Shown here in pieces: positions 1 to 11,604 of a DNA stretch of 64,000 bases. Numbering within the stretch: the stretch's first letter is position 1; each line of letters opens with the position of its first letter. The DNA is from Omphiscola glabra (Eukaryota > Mollusca > Gastropoda > Lymnaeidae): NCBI GenBank assembly GCA_964017045.1, contig OZ024809.1, positions 12,964,307 through 13,028,306 on the forward strand, written 5' to 3'. The notes below the pieces were generated by a model. That model worked only from the letters and a program-made list of their open reading frames with translations, made no database searches and was not told where the DNA came from. Position numbers and translations under genes: made by a program.

Positions 1-388
1 GAGAAAGCAATAGATGAGCGAGAGAAAGCAATAGATGAACGGGAGAAAGCAATAGATGAACGGGAGAAAGCAATAGATGAACGGGAGAAAGCAATAGATG
101 AACGGTAGAAAGCAATAGATGAACGGGAGAAAGCAATAGATGAACGGGAGAAAGCAATAGATGAACGGGAGAAAGCAATAGATGAACGGGAGAAAGCAAT
201 AGATGAACGGGAGAAAGCAATAGATTAACGGGAGAAAGCAATAGATGAACGGGAGACAGCAAAAGATGAACGGGAGAACGCAATAGATTAACCGGAGACA
301 GCAAAAGATGAACGGGAGAAAGCAATAGATGAACGGGAGAAAGCAATAGATGAACGGGAGAAAGCAATAGATGAACGGGAGAAAGCTT
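1..388 (+). repeat. 21-bp minisatellite coding for a heptad-like peptide
   Basis: About 18 copies of a 21-bp unit (core GAGAAAGCAATAGATGAACG) run in from beyond the left edge. In frame 1 each unit reads EKAIDER, a charged heptad. The frame is open for the first five units, then hits TAG at 106-108, and later units carry further stops (GATTAAC variants). It is either a non-coding array or the decayed end of a coiled-coil-like coding repeat; the sequence left of the window would decide. Confidence 0.85.
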
Positions 389-533
389 AGATTAACTTTG
401 AGGGGGTACAAAGTGTAACGAGAAAGACAAGCCTTGCAGTAAAGAAAACGATCGATAGCATGGAATGAGGACGAAATCGATTTTTTGGTCCAGCGTCCCG
501 CAATGTCACGGCGGCTAGGATCTTGGCGTTGGT

Positions 534-830
534 ATTCATAGATGTGTATTCGAATTTGGTATTCATAGATTCGCATTCGAATCTAGTATTCAACGATTTG
601 TATTCGAATTTAGTTTTCATGGATTTGTATTCGAATTTAGTATTTATAGAACTGTATTCGAATTTCGTATTCAAAGATTGGTAGTCGAATTTAGTATTCA
701 TAGATTAGTATGCGAATTTAGTATTTATAGATTTGTATTCAAATTTAGCAGTCATAGATTTGTATTCGAAATTAGTATTCATAGATTTGTATTCGAATTT
801 AGTATTTATAGATTGGTATTCGAACCCATC
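534..830. repeat. 27-bp minisatellite
   Basis: Eleven or so degenerate copies of a 27-bp AT-rich unit (core ATAGATTTGTATTCGAATTT). Because 27 is a multiple of three, long ORFs appear on both strands; these are periodicity artefacts. Confidence 0.85.
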
Positions 831-835
831 TGTAT

Positions 836-1934
836 CTCGTTTTCTCAAACCCATCTATAGCCAAATTTCCCAAGCTTATTTTCAACACAATTTTCTGTAG
901 CCTATCTGTAAAGAGAATTCAATTATCTAAAAACCGACTAGTTTTCTCTGGAAAATACCTTTTTTTTTTTTTAAAATGTTTAGTTACCGTTAATTAACTC
1001 ATGTATCACACAAGTTTTTGCCGTATAAATTATTACATATTAATTCAGATAAAAATACCACACAAACATAACTATTAACAAATGAATTAATTAGATTTTT
1101 TTTAAATAGTTAAATCTATGCCAATTAAACTCCGGTAGCCCTCTCAATCCATAAAATTACACAAATAATGTGAAATGTGTACCCAACGCTCTTCGCGCAC
1201 TAGCCAAGAGAGGGGGAAAGAATACGACCAACTAAGTGCGGAAATGTGCCATCGTTCACTTATTTCATCATCAAAGATGGCGCGGTGGGCATGCAGTGCG
1301 ATATGCGCCAATTAAAAAAAAAAATTGTATTAAAAAATGTGACCGGAGTTTTATCAGCGGTCGTAAAGATTTTAAAATAATGAGTGTGCTTTTTTTAAAA
1401 AAGTGGCATTGAAATCCTCTTACGTGTATTGAGACGTCTTAAAGCTAGGCTCAAGTTTAAGGCAAGGGTCGTAAACAAAACAACAGAGGAAATTAACACG
1501 CTGGGTCTGAGTGTGTTAACAAGGCGGGAACACATCTCAACGATTTGAGTTTTATTATACTGGAGTATATTATGGGCTGAGTGGCTACACGTCCTTTGAA
1601 TTAAGTAACTTGACACTTGTGTGTTCTATAGTCAACCAACAGGTGGGATACACATCCGGGCAGTTTGGGTATATCGGATAAAATAGTTGGGTAGTTTGTG
1701 TGATATGTTCGTCAGGCTATTTCGCACTAAAGATAATTTGGTTTTGCCAAGGGCGCCCTATGATAAAATCAACCATTACTTTGCGAAACAGACCTTAACT
1801 TATAAAAGTTAAAAGATCAGGTGAAAAAATCAATAGATTACTAAGTGAGCTACCTGTTTACATGAATTCCGCTAGATGTCGCGTCCTATTACAGTAACTT
1901 AAACATGGAAATGACCCATACATGATATAATGCT
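836..1934. other. AT-rich spacer, no recognisable feature
   Basis: Unique AT-rich sequence with A and T homopolymers (T-run near 960, A-run near 1313). A minus-strand reading frame at 1395-1616 has no recognisable similarity and no coding signature. Confidence 0.5.
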
Positions 1935-2000
1935 TCGCCGCGCCCCTGTAAGGAAGCCTCCGTTCTCGGGGCGCCGCGGAGCACACTTTAGGAACCACTC
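1935..2000 (-). mobile_element. Solo hAT-like terminus
   Basis: Read on the minus strand from 2000, the sequence begins GAGTGGTTCCTAAAGTGTG and continues into a GC-rich CCGCGGCGCCCC stretch. This resembles hAT transposon termini (CAGTGGTTCYYAAA). No partner end or TSD was found, so it is a truncated fragment. Confidence 0.4.
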
Positions 2001-2066
2001 ATCGAAATAATTAAAAGAAAACAAATTTGAGGAGTGAAAAGATACTTTTAGATTATTTAGAATCTA

Positions 2067-2222
2067 ACAATAATCCTAACAATAATCCCAACAATAATCC
2101 TAACAATAATCCTAACAATAGTCCTAACAATAATCCCAACAATAAACCAAACAATAATCCTAACAATAATCCTAACAATAGTCCTAACAATAATCCCAAC
2201 AATAAACCAAACAATAATCCAA
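2067..2222 (+). repeat. 12-bp minisatellite (Asn/Pro codons)
   Basis: Thirteen near-perfect copies of AACAATAATCCY, with AGTCCT and AAACCA variants arranged as a repeated block. In a frame opened by ATG at 2027 it would encode an Asn-Asn-Pro-Asn repeat ending in CIDW at 2239. No flanking coding signature supports a gene. Confidence 0.85.
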
Positions 2223-2344
2223 GCTGTATTGATTGGTGACTTATCGTATTCAGGAACTGATAACGGCTTTGGATTGACACGGGGAAAAAAAACTATCTTT
2301 ACAGCCATCGACAACAGTGGAAACTAAAGATGGCGTTTAGAGCG

Positions 2345-3222
2345 TGCAAGAAATGTGAAGTGATCAACGAGAAGCGTTGTGCAAGAAATGTGAAGTGGTC
2401 AACAAGAATCGGTGTGCAAGAACTGGGAAGTGGTAAACAAGAATCTGTGTGCAAGAAATGTGAAGTGGTCGACGAGAATCTGTGTGCAAGAAATGGGAAG
2501 TGGTCAACGAGAATCTGTGTGCAAGAAATGGGAAGTGGTCAACGAGAAGCGTTGTGCAAGAAATGTGAAGTGGTCAACAAGAATCGGTGTGCAAGAACTG
2601 GGAAGTGGTAAACAAGAATCTGTGTGCAAGAAATGTGAAGTGGTCGACGAGAATCTGTGTGCAAGAAATGGGAAGTGGTCAACGAGAATCTGTGTGCAAG
2701 AAATGTGAAGTGGTCAACGAGAATCTGTGTGCAAGAACTGGGAAGTGGTCAACGAGAATCTGTGTGCAAGAAATGTGAATTGGTCAACGAGAATCGGTGT
2801 GCAAGATATGGGAAGTGGTCGACGAGAATCTGTGTGCAAGAAATGTGAAGTGGTCAACGAGAATCTGTGTGCAAGAAATGTGAGGTGGTCAACGAGAATC
2901 TGTGTGCAAGAACTGGGAAGTGGCCAACGAGAATCTGTGTGCAAGATATGGGAAGTGGTCGACGAGAATCTGTGTGCAAGAAATGTGAAGTGGTCAACGA
3001 GAATCTGTGTGCAAGAAATGTGAGGTGGTCAACGAGAATCTGTGTGCAAGAACTGGGAAGTGGCCAACGAGAATCTGTGTGCAAGAAATGTGAAGTGGCC
3101 AACGAGAATCTGTGTGCAAGAAATGTGAGGTGGTCAACGAGAATTTGTGTGCAAGAAATGGGAGGTGGTCAACGAGAATCTGTGTGCAAGAAATGGGAAG
3201 TGGCCAACGAGAATGTGGGCTT
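2345..3222. repeat. 35-bp minisatellite
   Basis: About 25 copies of a 35-bp unit (core TGTGCAAGAAATGTGAAGTG). Since 35 is not a multiple of three, a reading frame passes through all three phases with a 105-bp super-period. All three phases lack stops, giving several overlapping Cys-rich ORFs of 60-123 codons that are artefacts of the repeat. Confidence 0.92.
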
Positions 3223-3239
3223 CCAGGTAACGGTGTAGT

Positions 3240-4040
3240 AAAATAAATAGTGCAGGTGACTTTTACGAAATGAATGACATTGAGATATATCAACGGTCAG
3301 ATCACACCACACAAATCATGGCAGATCATACCTCAAAGTCGGAGTATACCCAATTCAGAGCAGATCACGCGTACCGATAAGTCAGATCTCTTACCTTAAG
3401 ACTCAGGCCATACCCAAAAGGTCGTCCACATCCGAGAGTCAGATCTTACCCAAAAGTCAAATATCTCAAAGTCATATCCTGACCAACACGTGACTGAAAT
3501 AATAATGCAACGCAACATGCGTGCCGGGCACAAGTTGCCTTGTCGAGTCTAATGGCTGGGAGCGTCGGACGCTTGCTTGAAGGAAGATTGACGCTTAACA
3601 AGTTAAACTTATGAATGTAACTTGTTGCCCAACAACGGTTGGGCGGCACAACGCTAACAGGCGTATATAGTTCACTAACTGTTCACCAGAGGCGCAGAGT
3701 TAGAAGAGGGAGAATCCACCAAAAGTTAGAATGGAAATAGGAATCAGAGAAGAAAACAAAAAAATAGGGATAAAGGTGGACGCACGACGAGACTAGGCAA
3801 AAAGCGGATACCCGTGGATACAAGGGATACAAGTGGACACGGGGTGGCACTCGGGATTAGCGTGTGATACAAGATGGGGCTAAGGATACAGGTTGATGAA
3901 AGATGTGACTGATGCTGCTGGACAGAGAATGGGACCAGGCATAAAAGTACACGTAAGGACAAAAAGGGACTAGGGTTGATAGGTCATCGGTCACTGATTA
4001 GGGCTGTGGTGGATGATTGATCTTAGATATTATCTAACGC
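3240..4040. other. Spacer with faint degenerate repeats
   Basis: No gene seen. Short degenerate motifs occur (GTCAGATC-like words at 3295-3460; GGATACAAG-like words at 3800-3900) but no array could be delimited. Confidence 0.5.
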
Positions 4041-4240
4041 CTTAGTGTCGAGATAATAGAACCCCCTTTAGTGCTGAGATAATCTAAACTCTTAGTGCTG
4101 AGATTATTTAACCCCTTAATGCTGAGATTATTTAACCCCTTAATGCTGAGATTATCGAACACCCCCCCCCCCTCAGTGCTGAGACTATTTAACCCCTTAA
4201 TGCTGAGATTATTTAACCCCTTAATGAAGAGATTATCCAG
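4041..4240. repeat. 24-bp minisatellite
   Basis: About eight copies of a 24-bp unit (core TAATGCTGAGATTATTTAAC followed by CCCC), interrupted by an 11-base C run at 4162-4172. Confidence 0.85.
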
Positions 4241-5879
4241 ACTCAACCTTACCCTTCGAGAAACAATTAAACTTCATGGTTCTCTCCCACGTACCTAATT
4301 CATAATTGGTTTCGCCATGTTTAGCGGCTTGTATGAACGTCATGGCCAAACGAGAGGTCAAAGCTCAGCAGTCGTAAGGTCAGATCCAGGTCGAGATGAA
4401 GTAGTCGTGACGCCTTGCCCAAGTCGAGACAGTGCAGCGTCGTATACAGGTAAAGTTCACGGCTCAGCTGTTGTAATGTCACGCCCTCGGAAAGTTCAAG
4501 GCTAAGCTGTCGTAATGTCACCCCCCCCCCCGCCGTAAAGGTCATGGCTATGCGACCGCGAGGTCATGAACAGAGACACATTACGCTTTTAAATTAAGCG
4601 GTCGTAACTAAAATATCTTGCACAGCGAATGCTTTCAGTTTAAAGTTTAGAAATTAAGCTTAAAAAATAATATATATAAGAATGAGCTATAGGGACATAA
4701 CGCCAAAGAGCCAAAAATATTTTGATACGTTCGGACTCTAAAAAACAAACATAGTTATTTTCTATTATTTTACGGATATCGAATAAATTTACATGCGCAA
4801 AAATATTATATTTCCACTTTTATTTTAGCAAAAGTTTAAGTATTATTATTATAAATTACAAATACATATAAAGAAACAACTAAGGAACTATCTTAATAAT
4901 TTTATATGCGTTTAAAAGTTATGAAAAAAAATTAAATAGAAAAAATATGATAAAAAAAATACACAGTAATCACATTTATCGGGAAAACCTAAACATCAGT
5001 TGTTGTTAATGCGTTCTTTAGCGCGTTGTCAATAAGGCGAAATAAAATTAAAATTAATTAGTTCTAAATAATCACGCAAATGACGTCATAGTGCGAATTG
5101 CCTATTTAGCCAAAGCTAAAAGTTATCTGATTTAATAAAGGGAACGTGACAAAACTGATGATGTACATTCCCCTTCTTATAAGTAAAATTAATAAATAGC
5201 ATCGATTGCTTTTTAAATTGCTAAACTTAAATACTAATTTAGCTTTTGTATTTTTAACATTTAATAAGTTTGTACTTTTATTCATTCCAAAAATAAACTT
5301 TTATTAAATTTATAAAGTAGTAAAAACTCTACATTTGAAAATAATTTTAATAAGAATATGCCTTTTAATTAAATTGGTGTAGCAAAACTAAATAGCCAAA
5401 TAGAATTTTTAATGCACTTATCACTGATCAAGATTAGAAATAAGCATATTAAATGCAAAAAAGAATCTTCTGCGTAAGTAAGGGGGCTACAATCCAGTGG
5501 ATGATTTTTTTTTTTTTTTTTAAAACTCTGTGTATCCCACTATACACTATACATTCATTTTGCCCAGTGCAGCACAAGATAAGCCTCAGAATAAATTTGA
5601 TCAATAATTAACCTTCTTAGATACATTTATATCGATGGTAGGAAATTGAGTTCGTGCATTTTTACTTGGATGACAATATCTTTCAATCCAATGACAATTC
5701 AGTTGTAAAAAAAAAAAGAAGCTATATTCTCATTTTACATATGAACATATGTTAACCAATTAAGAAAATCAACGACTTTAGCAAAACATAAAAATATTTT
5801 CATAATTATCCCCAGGGATTTCAAAACCCAATCACTTTACACAAGTGAAAATTTAATTTAAAAAATACAGATTTTATTA
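4241..5879. other. AT-rich spacer
   Basis: A short region with two or three copies of a TGTAATGTCACGCCC-like word (4450-4530, with a C11 run at 4521-4531) is followed by 1.3 kb of AT-rich unique DNA with A and T runs. No gene, RNA or transposon end was recognised. Confidence 0.5.
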
Positions 5880-6159
5880 GATAGAGAGATAGAAAGACAG
5901 ACAGACAGGCAGACAAATACACAGATAGATGATATATAGATAGAGATGTAGATAAAATATAGCTAGACGGATGGATGGATGGATGAAAGGATGGATGGAT
6001 GGATGGAAGGGTGGTGGGTGGTGGATGAGAGGATGAATGGATGGATAGATAGGTAGTTAGAAAGGTAGGTAGGCAGGTAGGTTGGTAGGTAGGTAAGTAG
6101 GTAGATATATATGTAGGTAGGTAGGTAGGGAGATAGGTAGATAGATGGGTAGATAGATA
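5880..6159. repeat. GACA/GGAT/GGTA tetranucleotide microsatellite
   Basis: Successive blocks of degenerate GACA, GGAT and GGTA/GATA tetranucleotides. The right edge is the insertion site of the hAT-like element that follows. Confidence 0.9.
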
Positions 6160-6314
6160 CAGACCTGTTGACTCTTACGATTTTGGCGTACAATGTACGA
6201 TTTTGATTTGTATACATTATATATACTGAGTGTATTTTTACTATTAAGATAATGTATTGAACGATTTTGTGATGAAATTGTACGATTTTAAGATTTTGAG
6301 GGTAAACAGGTCTC
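6160..6314. mobile_element. Non-autonomous hAT-like element inside the microsatellite
   Basis: Starts CAGACCTGTTGACTCTTACG and ends TTTGAGGGTAAACAGGTCTC, so the ends are imperfect inverted repeats (AGACCTGTT...AACAGGTCT). Interior is 155 bp with repeated ACGATTTT words. Both flanks are GATA/GGTA microsatellite, so the TSD cannot be read unambiguously. Known family type: short hAT-derived elements with CAG-type ends. Confidence 0.6.
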
Positions 6315-7120
6315 TAGATAGTAGCTGGATTGGTAGATAGGTAGGTAGGTAGGTAGGTGGGCAGGTAGATGGTAAATAGGTAGATGATAGATAGATATGT
6401 AGATAGATAGATAAACAGACAGACAGACAAACAGACAGGCAGTCAGACAGACAGAGAGAAAGAAGGAGAGACAGAAAGAGAGACAGTCAGAGAGACAAAC
6501 AGACAGACAGAGATGTAGACAGAGAGACCGAAGAGACATAGAGACAGACAGATATACAGACAGAGAGACAGACAGACAGACAGAGAGATAGACAGAGAGA
6601 AATACAGATAGACAGACATAATGACAGATAGATAGACAGAGAGACAGAGACTGACAGTGAGACAGACTAAGAGACAGCTTGAGAGACAGACATAGAGACA
6701 GACAGACAGAGAGACATATAGACCGGCAGAGAAACAGAGAGACAGACAGAGAGACATAGAGACAGGCAGAGACAGAGAGACAGACAGTCAGACAGACAGA
6801 CAGATCATCTGTGACAGATCACAGAGAGAAATACAGATAGACAGACATAATGACAGATAGATAGACAGAGAGACAGAGACTGACAATGAGACAGACTAAG
6901 AGACAGCTTGAGAGACAGACATAGAGACAGACAGACAGATAGACATATAGACCGGCAGATAAACAGAGAGACAGACAGAGAGAAAGAGAGACAGACATAG
7001 AGAAAGAGAGATAGACAGAGAGGCAGACAGAGCGACAGAGAGACAGACAGAGAGACATAGAGACAGGCAGAGACAGAGAGACAGACAGAGAGACAGACAG
7101 TCAGACAGACAGACATATCA
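6315..7120. repeat. GGTA/GATA/GACA microsatellite with internal duplication
   Basis: Continuation of the tetranucleotide tract, mostly GACA with GAGA. A segment starting at 6592 is repeated at 6821 (offset 229 bp), sharing non-repeat landmarks such as ACATAATGACAG and CATATAGACCGGCAGA. Confidence 0.9.
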
Positions 7121-7165
7121 TCCTTGAATAATTGCAAAAAAGTTATCTTAATTCGGTAAACTATA

Positions 7166-7930
7166 TCTATACATATATAAGTATATCCTGTTCTATACCA
7201 TCAATCCAAAGTGATGAAAATTGTGAGAATTTTAAAAAAATGCAAATGTTTCTGAATTATTACACACATTTTACAATATTCCGTTTTGGGACCGGGGACC
7301 TAATTTCTTTTTTTCCCCCTTTTATGAGCTAAATATAATTTTCGTATGCGTTCCTATACCATTCATCCGATTGCGATTAAACTTTGGTAAGTTGTTGTGC
7401 GCACAAATGGTTTCTGAATTAGCTTATCCATTTTGAAATATTCCTTTTCGGGCCGGAGCCCCAAATTATTTTTTTCTTATATGAGCTATACAAATATAAT
7501 TTCAATCAATGCTATTGCATGGGTGGCTGGAAATCAATCAAATCACATTTCAGTTTGTGTGTGACATAAGTACAACCATTTTAAAATTTTACGTTTGGGG
7601 CCGGGGTCCTTATTTTAAAAATAATAAATATTTGAGCTATCTAAATATAATTTAAAACAGAGCTACTGCGTGGGTGGATCAATCGCTACAAGGTGTGGAC
7701 TATATTTTGAAAATACACGCTTCTCACGTGGGCAGCTGTATGTTGCCTGCTCACGTGGACAGCTATATGTTGCCTGCTCACGCGTTGAAAAAACTTCTAA
7801 TTTATTTGTGTACGCACTAGACGGAAAAAAACAATAAATATTTTCTATTTAAAAATTACTTTAAAACTTAATTAAAACACAAACACTTTTTTCATTGAGT
7901 GGCATGCATCGCATGCCGGGTTCTCGCTAG
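7166..7930 (+). mobile_element. Non-autonomous Helitron
   Basis: The right end shows the Helitron 3' signature: a perfect 7-bp hairpin GGCATGC-ATC-GCATGCC (7901-7917), nine bases, then CTAG (7927-7930), followed by T. A plausible 5' end, TCTATACATATATAAG at 7166, is preceded by A, matching insertion between A and T. The interior carries three diverged copies (about 7279, 7440 and 7585) of a module around TTCGGGCCGGAGCCCC followed by GAGCTA...AATATAATTT. No Rep/helicase coding is present. The 3' end is well supported, the 5' end less so. Confidence 0.6.
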
Positions 7931-8040
7931 TATTATTAATATACGTATTAAATCTACAAAGACTCTTCAAAATATGGTTTCATCTGAGTGCTTGGATGGG
8001 GTGGGGGTGGGGAAATCGGTCAAACTTTAAAACCGAAACC

Positions 8041-8490
8041 AAGTAGTGGGGTGATGAATGGGGTGATGAGTGGGGTGATGAGTGGGGGTGGTGAGTGGGG
8101 GTGATGAGTGGGGGTGAGTGGGGTGATGAGTGGGGGTGATGAGTGGGGGTGATGAGTGGGGTGATGAGTGGGGGTGATGAGTGGGGGTGATGAGTGGGGG
8201 TGATGAGTGGGGTGATGAGTGGAGTGATGAGTGGGGGTGATGAGTGGGGTGATGAGTGGGGTGATGAGTGGGGATGATGAGTGGGGGTGATGAGTGGGGT
8301 GATGAGTGGGGGTGATGAGTGGGGATGATGAGTGGTGTGATGAGTGGGGTGATGAGTGGGGTGATGATTGGGGGATGAGTGGGGTGATGAGTGGGGTGAT
8401 GAGTGGGGGTGATGAGTGGGGGTGATGAGTGGGGGTGATGAGTGGGGGTGATGAGTGGGGGTGATGAGTGGGGGTGATGAGTGGGGTGAT
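8041..8490. repeat. 12/13-bp G-rich minisatellite
   Basis: About 35 copies of GATGAGTGGGG(G)T. Mixing of 12- and 13-bp units gives a long minus-strand His/Pro/Ser/Thr-rich ORF with no coding evidence. Runs of four or five G in register could form G-quadruplexes. Confidence 0.92.
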
Positions 8491-8850
8491 GATTTGTTAA
8501 ATAGTGTACATAGAGATGTATCAACGGCTTCGTCCCAGGTAAACTTCTCTCACATACAGAGACATTCCAGGTCAACTTCTCTTATATACAGAGACATTTC
8601 ATGGGCTTGTTCACGAGCGCCTTCTGTCCATCTCCTAACATCAGTTACATATATTAATTTTTAATTCTTGCCATTTCCAACTTTAACATCGATCTGTCGA
8701 ACAGGAGAGCTCACGAAAAGTGGTGTTGTTAACCACTGACAAGATTGATAACCATTTAGGTTTTTAAATTGAACAACACATGAACAACTTGAAAGCATTT
8801 ATTCATTTTATTACGGGTAGTTATACGCATCAAATTCAGAATCGTGGAAG
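8491..8850. other. Spacer
   Basis: Unique sequence with two or three copies of an ACAGAGACATT word near 8555-8600. No gene seen. Confidence 0.5.
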
Positions 8851-9190
8851 TCGAGTGTCGTTCGGTGAGGAAGTCGAGTGTCGTTCGGTGAGGACATCGA
8901 GTGTCGTTCAGTGAGGAAGTCGAGTGTCGTTCAGTGAGGAAGTCGAGTGTCGTTCGGTGAGGAAGTCGAGTGTCATTCAGTGAGGAAGTCGAGTGTCGTT
9001 CAGTGAGGAAGTCGAGTGTCGTTCAGTGAGGAAGTCGAGTGTCGTTCAGTGAGGAAGTCGAGTGTCGTTCAGTGAGGAAGTCGAGTGTCGTTCAGTGAGG
9101 AAGTCGAGTGTCGTTCAGTGAGGACGTCGAGTGTCGTTCAGTGAGGAAGTCGAGTGTCTTTCAGTGAGGAAGTCGAGTGTCGTTCAGTGA
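8850..9190. repeat. 23-bp minisatellite
   Basis: About 14.5 nearly identical copies of a 23-bp unit (core GTCGAGTGTCGTTCAGTGAG). Confidence 0.93.
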
Positions 9191-9214
9191 GGATGTCATT
9201 CAAACGACCACGCT

Positions 9215-9690
9215 AATCTACAGGAACATTTACACGCAGACACACTCTCTTTACAGACATACTATCTCCACAGACACATTATCTCAGTGTAAACAGACAC
9301 ACTATCTACACAAGGCACACTATCTATACATGCACCATATCTATACAGACGCACTACTTATACGAACATTATCTATACAGACATTATCTATACATACATA
9401 CTAAATACTATCTGCACAGACACATAATACAGACACGCTATCTTTACAGACTCGTCATCTTTGCAGGCACATTATCTGCACCGACACACTATCTATACAG
9501 ACACACTATCTATACAGGTACACTTTAACTACAGAAACTCTATATCATCAGACACACTATCTCTAAGACACACTGTCTGCACAGACACAGTATCTACACC
9601 TTCTCACTCTATCTACAGATACACTATAACAACAGACACTATCTCTGCAGAAGCAATTCCTCTACTGACACACCATCTCCAGAGACACAC
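9215..9690. repeat. Degenerate 17-20-bp minisatellite (ACAGACACACTATCTA)
   Basis: Diverged units built on ACAGACACACTATCTAYAC. The core is shared with the start of the large array at 19757, suggesting relatedness or convergence. Confidence 0.8.
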
Positions 9691-9964
9691 TTTAATGACG
9701 TGCTTTCTCCAAACGGAGCCCATAGCAAGGCCTAGTTTTCCTGGTACCGCCGGGGCCGGACGCATGGTATCAGTCGACCCGCCCCTGACTCCGAGAGGGA
9801 GGGGGGTATCGATTAGGAAGGAGGGCACGGTGACGTCACATGGTCGCTGAAGTAAGAGGATTGGAGGCTATTGACGAAAAGTGGAGGACTGAATCTGACG
9901 CTGTCCTCTCTACCCGTGGACGATAGCGACACGAATTGGTTACACAACAGGCAATTAGAAAGGA

Positions 9965-10700
9965 AGGAAGGGTTTGGTACAGGGGTCTAGGGAGGGTTTG
10001 GTATAGGGGTCTAGGGAGGGTTTGGTATAGGGATCTAGGGAGGGTTTGGTATAGGGGTCTAGGGAGGGTTTGGTATAGGGTCTAGGAAGGGTTTGGTATA
10101 GGGGTCTAGGAAGGGTTTGGTATAGGGGTCTAGGAAGGGTTTATGTATAGGGGTCTAGGGAGGGTTTGGTATAGGGATCTAGGGAGGGTTTGTTATAGGG
10201 GTCTAGGAAGGGTTTGGTATAGGGGTCTAGGGAGGGTTTGGTAAAGGGGTCTAGGAAGGGTTTGGTATAGGGGTCTAGGGAGGGTTTTGTATAGGGGTCT
10301 AGGAAGGTTTTGGTATACGGGTGTAGGGAGGGTTTGGTATAGGGGTCTAGGAAGGGTTTGGTATAGGGATCTAGGGAGGGTTTGGTATAGGGGTCTAGGG
10401 GGGGTTTGGTATAGGGGTCTAGGAAGGGCTTGATAAAGGGGTCTATGAAGGGTTTGGTATAGGGGTCTAGGAAGGGCTTGATAAAGGGGTCTAGGAAGGG
10501 TTTGGTATAGGGTCTAGGAAGGGCTTGATAAAGGGGTCTAGGAAGGGTTTGGTATAGGGGTCTAGGAAGGGCTTGATGAAGGGGTCTAGGAAGGGTTTGG
10601 TATAGGGGTCTAGGAAGGGTTTGATAAAGGGGTCTAGGAAGGGTTTGATAAAGGGGTCTAGGAAGGGCTTGATAAAGGGGTCTAGGAAGGGTTTGGTATT
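9965..10700. repeat. 23-bp G-rich minisatellite
   Basis: About 32 copies of a 23-bp unit (core GGTTTGGTATAGGGGTCTAG). A variant with GCTTGATAAAG becomes alternated and then dominant from about 10430, a directional change in unit type. Confidence 0.92.
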
Positions 10701-10786
10701 ATACCTTATACCTATAGTAATGCATACCTATCGAGTTAAGACTAGAACTAAGGATAACAATTCGTGGTCAGTGAGACACAATATAA

Positions 10787-11045
10787 TGGTCAATGTGATA
10801 CAAATTGTCAATGGTCAGTGTGATACAAATTGTCAATGTGATACAAATTGTCAAGCGATACAAACTGTCAATGCAATACAAATTGTCAATGCGATAGAAA
10901 TTGTAAATGATCAAAGTGATACAAATTGTCAATGGTAAATGCGATACAAATTGTCAATGCGATACAAATAGTCCAGTGATACAAATAGTCAATGTGATAC
11001 AAATTGTCAATGTGATACAAATTGTCAATGTGATACAATTCGTCC
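10787..11045. repeat. 18-bp minisatellite
   Basis: About 14 copies of AATGTGATACAAATTGTC with GCGATAC and GGT insert variants. Confidence 0.88.
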
Positions 11046-11604
11046 ATGGTCCCACGATACATGACCCAAATGATACAATTTTTCTCATGTTCAAATCAAC
11101 AAAAAACCTATTTAATAGTGGTAATTTAATGGATAACAAGGAACAGACCAAGTGAAGAAATAGTTGCGAGGACCTAATCGCCAGCACAACACCACACAAC
11201 TATACGCCGCGTAAAGCCGTAATTGTTATTCGTACCTTTGCCAACCTAGAGTCCTTAAACTAAACTGCTTCATCCGGCCACGTCATAACGGTGAAGCTAA
11301 TAAAATAGTTCTCAGACATTGGGTTTTCCAATAATTTAAAAATTTTTTTTATTGACAATCACTGAGGGTATGGCTCTTAAATTAACCAGACACGAGACAT
11401 GAGATATTGATTTTTTTGGGGGGAGGTAGAAATCGATCCGCTTTATTGTCTCATCTCGATGGATGGGATTTTCTCAAGTAACTAAACACAGTTCAATATT
11501 GTAAAAAGTTTCAGTGGCGACAGATACGGGTGCTTAAAGTTTGAACATATCTAACGCTAAAAAAATAAATAATAGCAAATGCAGTCTTTGACATTATAGT
11601 GGAT
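11046..11604. other. Spacer
   Basis: Unique AT-rich sequence; no gene, RNA or transposon end recognised. Confidence 0.5.

Noticed and set aside
1395..1616. 73-codon minus-strand ORF with a hydrophobic segment
   Set aside because: No recognisable family; AT-rich surroundings; length expected by chance.
2027..2239. Asn/Pro-repeat ORF resembling a parasite surface-protein repeat
   Set aside because: Only a 12-bp tandem with short random flanks; no signal peptide or conserved domain.
8027..8575. 182-codon His/Pro/Thr-rich minus-strand ORF
   Set aside because: A reading of the GATGAGTGGGGT array.
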